The notes beneath the pieces are model-generated. The model was not told where the DNA came from, searched no databases, and saw only the letters and a list, made by a program, of their open reading frames with translations. Below are positions 61,201 to 64,000 of a stretch of DNA of 64,000 bases, one piece after another. A program made the translations under genes and the position numbers. Source of the stretch: Trochalopteron elliotii (taxonomy: Eukaryota; Chordata; Aves; Passeriformes; Leiothrichidae); the NCBI GenBank assembly GCA_024734555.1, contig JANPWX010000073.1, positions 1,922,465 through 1,986,464 of the forward strand. Reading direction: 5' to 3'. The number at the start of each line of letters is the position of its first letter. The first letter of the stretch is position 1.

Positions 61201-61597
61201 GTGGCATTTCTTTCCTTCCTATTCTCCTGGCTGGTCTCCAATACTGGCAATGAGTCAGAGGCATGCAGGTCTATCAATTTGAAAAGTGTGTCCCAAGGTG
61301 GAGGAACACGTGCAGCTTTGTTCTTCCCTGACTTGGGAAGTCAGTGTTGAAATGCAGGCCAGGTGGGTCAAGGACTTTGGACATGGTCAGCTCACTTTTT
61401 AAATGCCTTTTTTTTTTTTTCCCACAGGAAGCTCAAAGTGGGAGCAGCATCCAGTTCCCAGAGCAGAGAGAAGGAAGGGCATGCATTAGATTTTACAGCA
61501 TCGTTGTGCTGTGCTGTAGCTGTGTCCCTGCTTCAGTGGCAGTGTTGGCTGCTTGCTGATCACTGCAGTAGGGTCCTGTGTCTCTTTGGAGTGTTTT
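55271..61597 (+). other. LSAMP: LSAMP intron 1, middle part
   Basis: This intronic DNA has no exon I can support. It includes short simple sequence (CT run at about 58100-58122) and several open frames of 110-160 codons (for example 59351-59827 on the minus strand), none with a recognisable domain. No tRNA or other structured RNA gene was seen. Confidence 0.75.
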
Positions 61598-62070
61598 ATG
61601 TTTCTAAGGAGACATGGCCCAGTTGGATGGACTCCAGAAGAGGGAAGTGGGAATGATCATAAGGTCTAGACAGCATACTCATGAGGAGAGATGGATGGAA
61701 ATGGGGCTGTTAGGTCTAAAGGAGAGAGGATTAAACGTGAGATATGCATAACAGCATGTAGGCACATAGGATACAAAAAAAAGGAATTATGTCTTATGCA
61801 GAAGAAGATGGGGAGGAGTTTCAGATTGTAGCAAGAGAGACAGGTTTAATGTTGGTAAGCTCTGCAACAGTAAAGATAGCAAAACATTGAATCAAATTTC
61901 CTTGGGAGGCTGTGTAACTCCATCACTGGAGGGCTTTAAGAACAGACTAGACATGTACAAGGAGTGACAGATGCCACAAATGACAAAGTAGAACTGATCC
62001 GTCTTTCACAGAGTAGAATAGACTAGATGGTTCCTTTGGGTCTCTTCTACCTCTGCTGCTTGATTCTGTG
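61598..62070 (+). mobile_element. Old CR1-family LINE 3' fragment
   Basis: The order of remnants follows a CR1 3' end in the sense direction. First come traces of the reverse-transcriptase C-terminus (gtccagaagag-like, then aatgatcataaggtctagaca). Then comes the ttgggaggctgtgtaactccatcactggagg segment, and finally a tagactagatggttccttt...tctcttctac tail ending in gattctgtg at 62070. This resembles older amniote CR1/L3-type copies more than the young chicken CR1. It is heavily mutated, truncated at the 5' side, and not coding. Confidence 0.75.
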
Positions 62071-64000
62071 CTGCCTTCAGGCTCAGAGAACAGCAGGAGC
62101 ATAGGCAGAAACACAGCTGAAAGGTTCAGGGAAGTGCCTCAGTGAGATGCTGAGTGAGCCTGGCTGGGAGGTCCTTACCCATTTCTTTAGCTGTGGCTGA
62201 CCTTCTCCCTTCCATCTTAGGAGCATGATGTGCTCCAAGGAGACTGTCATCAGTTCCACTCCGGTCCAAGCATGTGACACTTGAACTATCTGGCAAACAG
62301 AAGTAAGAATCAGTGTCATTACTATCCCTAAAATTGATTTTCTTCTGCAGGGACTCAGATTTTTTTTTCACATCTACTGCCCTTGGAGGGCCATAGGACC
62401 TACAGGATGTTTTACCGTAAGCATGGAAGGCAAAAACAAGTTGAAGGCTCAGTGTTTTGTCCCGGGAAAGTTTGATGATGCTGCTGAATGCTCACTTCAG
62501 GAGGCTGTGTCAGCATGTTCTGTTAATGAAATGTCACCTTTTATCGGTATGAAATCACTTTGTGCATTGGTATATGAGCCCATGAGGATTTGAGTCTACC
62601 TGAGGGGTGGATGAGGTGCAATTTGTGAGTACTCCTGGGGCTTCTCACCGCTAGGGAGGTGGCATGTGACATAAGGCCCAAAGTGGAGCAGGTGGCAAGC
62701 CTTGCAACTCCTGAGAGTCATGCCTTGAGCAGTGAGCTGTGTGCACATGAAGCAATGCAAAAACTCCAGTGCAGTGAGGATGTAGGTGTGAGTAGAGAAA
62801 GGATGTTTTAAGAGGTCGAGGAGCAATTTAAGAGAGGAAAAGCTATTCAGGGAAGGTGGAGAAGAGCATAAAGGGGCCTGCTGTAAAGTTTGGAGTAATG
62901 TGCTTGGTGTTAATCTTTCTCTGGCTGTAGTGACCCAGGCTGTTGCTAACCTGGCCAGGCAAGCTGCCAGAGGCTGTCTCCACTGCTCACCCATCGTCCA
63001 CTCTCATCCTGTCTCTGACTTGTGTTTTCTTGTCAGCATTTCTCTCCCACAGATCGATTCCTCCTTGGCTCATCCCAGTGATTTTAAGCATAGAGAGAAA
63101 CTTCCTCTTGGCGGTGAGAGATAATCAAGCTGAATATTACCCATCTCTGAAGTGCAGGCAGTCCGTGAGCAGAGCCAAAGTCAATATCTTGGCAGATGTT
63201 GCCTTGCATTGATTTATCTTCTCCTGGAGCAGGGTGGATGGCCTCAAAGAAGGCAGTATGGTCACCTGGCCAACCCCCAAAACATTTGCAGGCTACATTA
63301 GCTTGCTTGATTTGGTCTTCAGAAGCTGCTCTCCTCAGTGTCAGGGGGTAGAACAGCGTGGTGCCAAACTCACAAATCCCTCCTTTGCGCTCATCAGTGT
63401 TATTTCTTGTGCTGAGACACATCCTGGGCTCAGAGCACCAGCTCATGGTGCTGAGCTAAGCCAGCCTCATTTACTGGCTTAATGGAGCAAGGAAACAAAT
63501 GTGTGTGCTGCTGCTGGTGTAGGGGAGAGGAACAGGAGACCCATGCCCCAGAAAGGCCTTGCAACATGGGGGTTTTTCCTTGCAGGGAATCTGGATGTGT
63601 CATAGAGGAAAGTAAGAGAGAGGAAGCTTCCATGTGAGCAGCAGGAATGGGGGGAAACAGGCAGGGCCCCTCTTCAAGCTAGAGGAATTACAGCCAGCAG
63701 ATTGCAGGACAGGGTGGGAGGAAGGGGGGCTGCTGGCAGATAGAGGGGGGTGGTGGAGGCAGGCTGTGGGGAAACCAGTTGCCAGGCAGGAGGACCAGGT
63801 CAGAGTGCTGCTCCTGGGCTTTGCCCTGTCAGAACAAGCAGACAAAGCATGCAAGACTACCTGTATAGAGTTCCAGTTCCCAGCTCCCCAGCATAATGCA
63901 CTCTCTGTTTCAGAGGCCTTTGAGCTTTCCTCCTATGTCTGGGAGCTCCAGGTTTGGCTTCGGCAGGAAAGGGCCTCCAGCAGAGTAGGCAGGGGTTTTT
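62071..64000 (+). other. LSAMP: LSAMP intron 1, 3'-most part of window
   Basis: Intronic by position, with no supported exon. A G-rich stretch lies at 63711-63773, including a run of six G at 63724-63729 and another at 63745-63750. Its loops are too long for a canonical quadruplex. Open frames up to 132 codons show no recognisable family. Confidence 0.75.

Noticed and set aside
63711..63773. G-rich stretch as a quadruplex
   Set aside because: The G runs are separated by loops longer than the canonical limit, so it does not qualify by the standard pattern.
1..64000. Search for a CRISPR array, tRNA, rRNA or multi-gene system
   Set aside because: No regularly spaced repeats, cloverleaf-like genes or clustered protein families were seen. 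The window is vertebrate noncoding DNA with one recognisable exon.

Overview
This is vertebrate, almost certainly bird, nuclear DNA of about 40% GC. One gene part can be named with confidence: the first coding exon of LSAMP (limbic system-associated membrane protein, an IgLON-family GPI-anchored immunoglobulin adhesion protein), on the + strand at 50145-50299. It ends at a splice donor, so the rest of the window (50300-64000) is the start of LSAMP intron 1. The bird assignment rests on several CR1 retroposon 3' ends of avian type, an LTR resembling a family I associate with Neoaves, and a translated exon that closely matches the chick and mammalian LSAMP leader as I remember them. The LTR argues for a neoavian bird over chicken, but this is from memory.

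Layout. 1-48000 has no exon that I can support. It is gene-desert-like DNA holding CR1 fragments (2488-3225, 7193-7300, 38199-38511, 42285-42340), MIR-like fragments (1600-1715, 18818-18880, 29188-29240, 43718-43770), an older amniote retroposon end (13122-13270), a solo LTR on the minus strand (36504-37060), microsatellites, and several AT-rich blocks with POU, homeodomain or SOX-like motifs that look like conserved noncoding elements. An ancient CR1-like 3' end (48096-48350) lies just before a CpG island (about 48540-49740). That island is the likely LSAMP promoter. It contains a regular G-quadruplex motif, GC boxes, a short uORF and a long pyrimidine tract. An AUG-free leader with a T-run/A-run inverted repeat runs to the start codon. 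Intron 1 holds a (TG)25 repeat, a candidate enhancer block (54720-55270) and an old CR1 copy (61598-62070).

Only one protein is involved, so there is no operon or multi-gene pathway to describe. Mammalian LSAMP is known to be very large, with an additional distal first exon. If birds share this, the left 48 kb lies inside the first intron of that longer transcript. The most interesting local observation is a strong 3' splice-site-like sequence inside the signal-peptide coding region (AG at 50219-50220). It would let an alternative upstream leader exon join the mature-protein part of this exon. I found no tRNA, rRNA, CRISPR array, intact transposon or previously undescribed multi-gene system.
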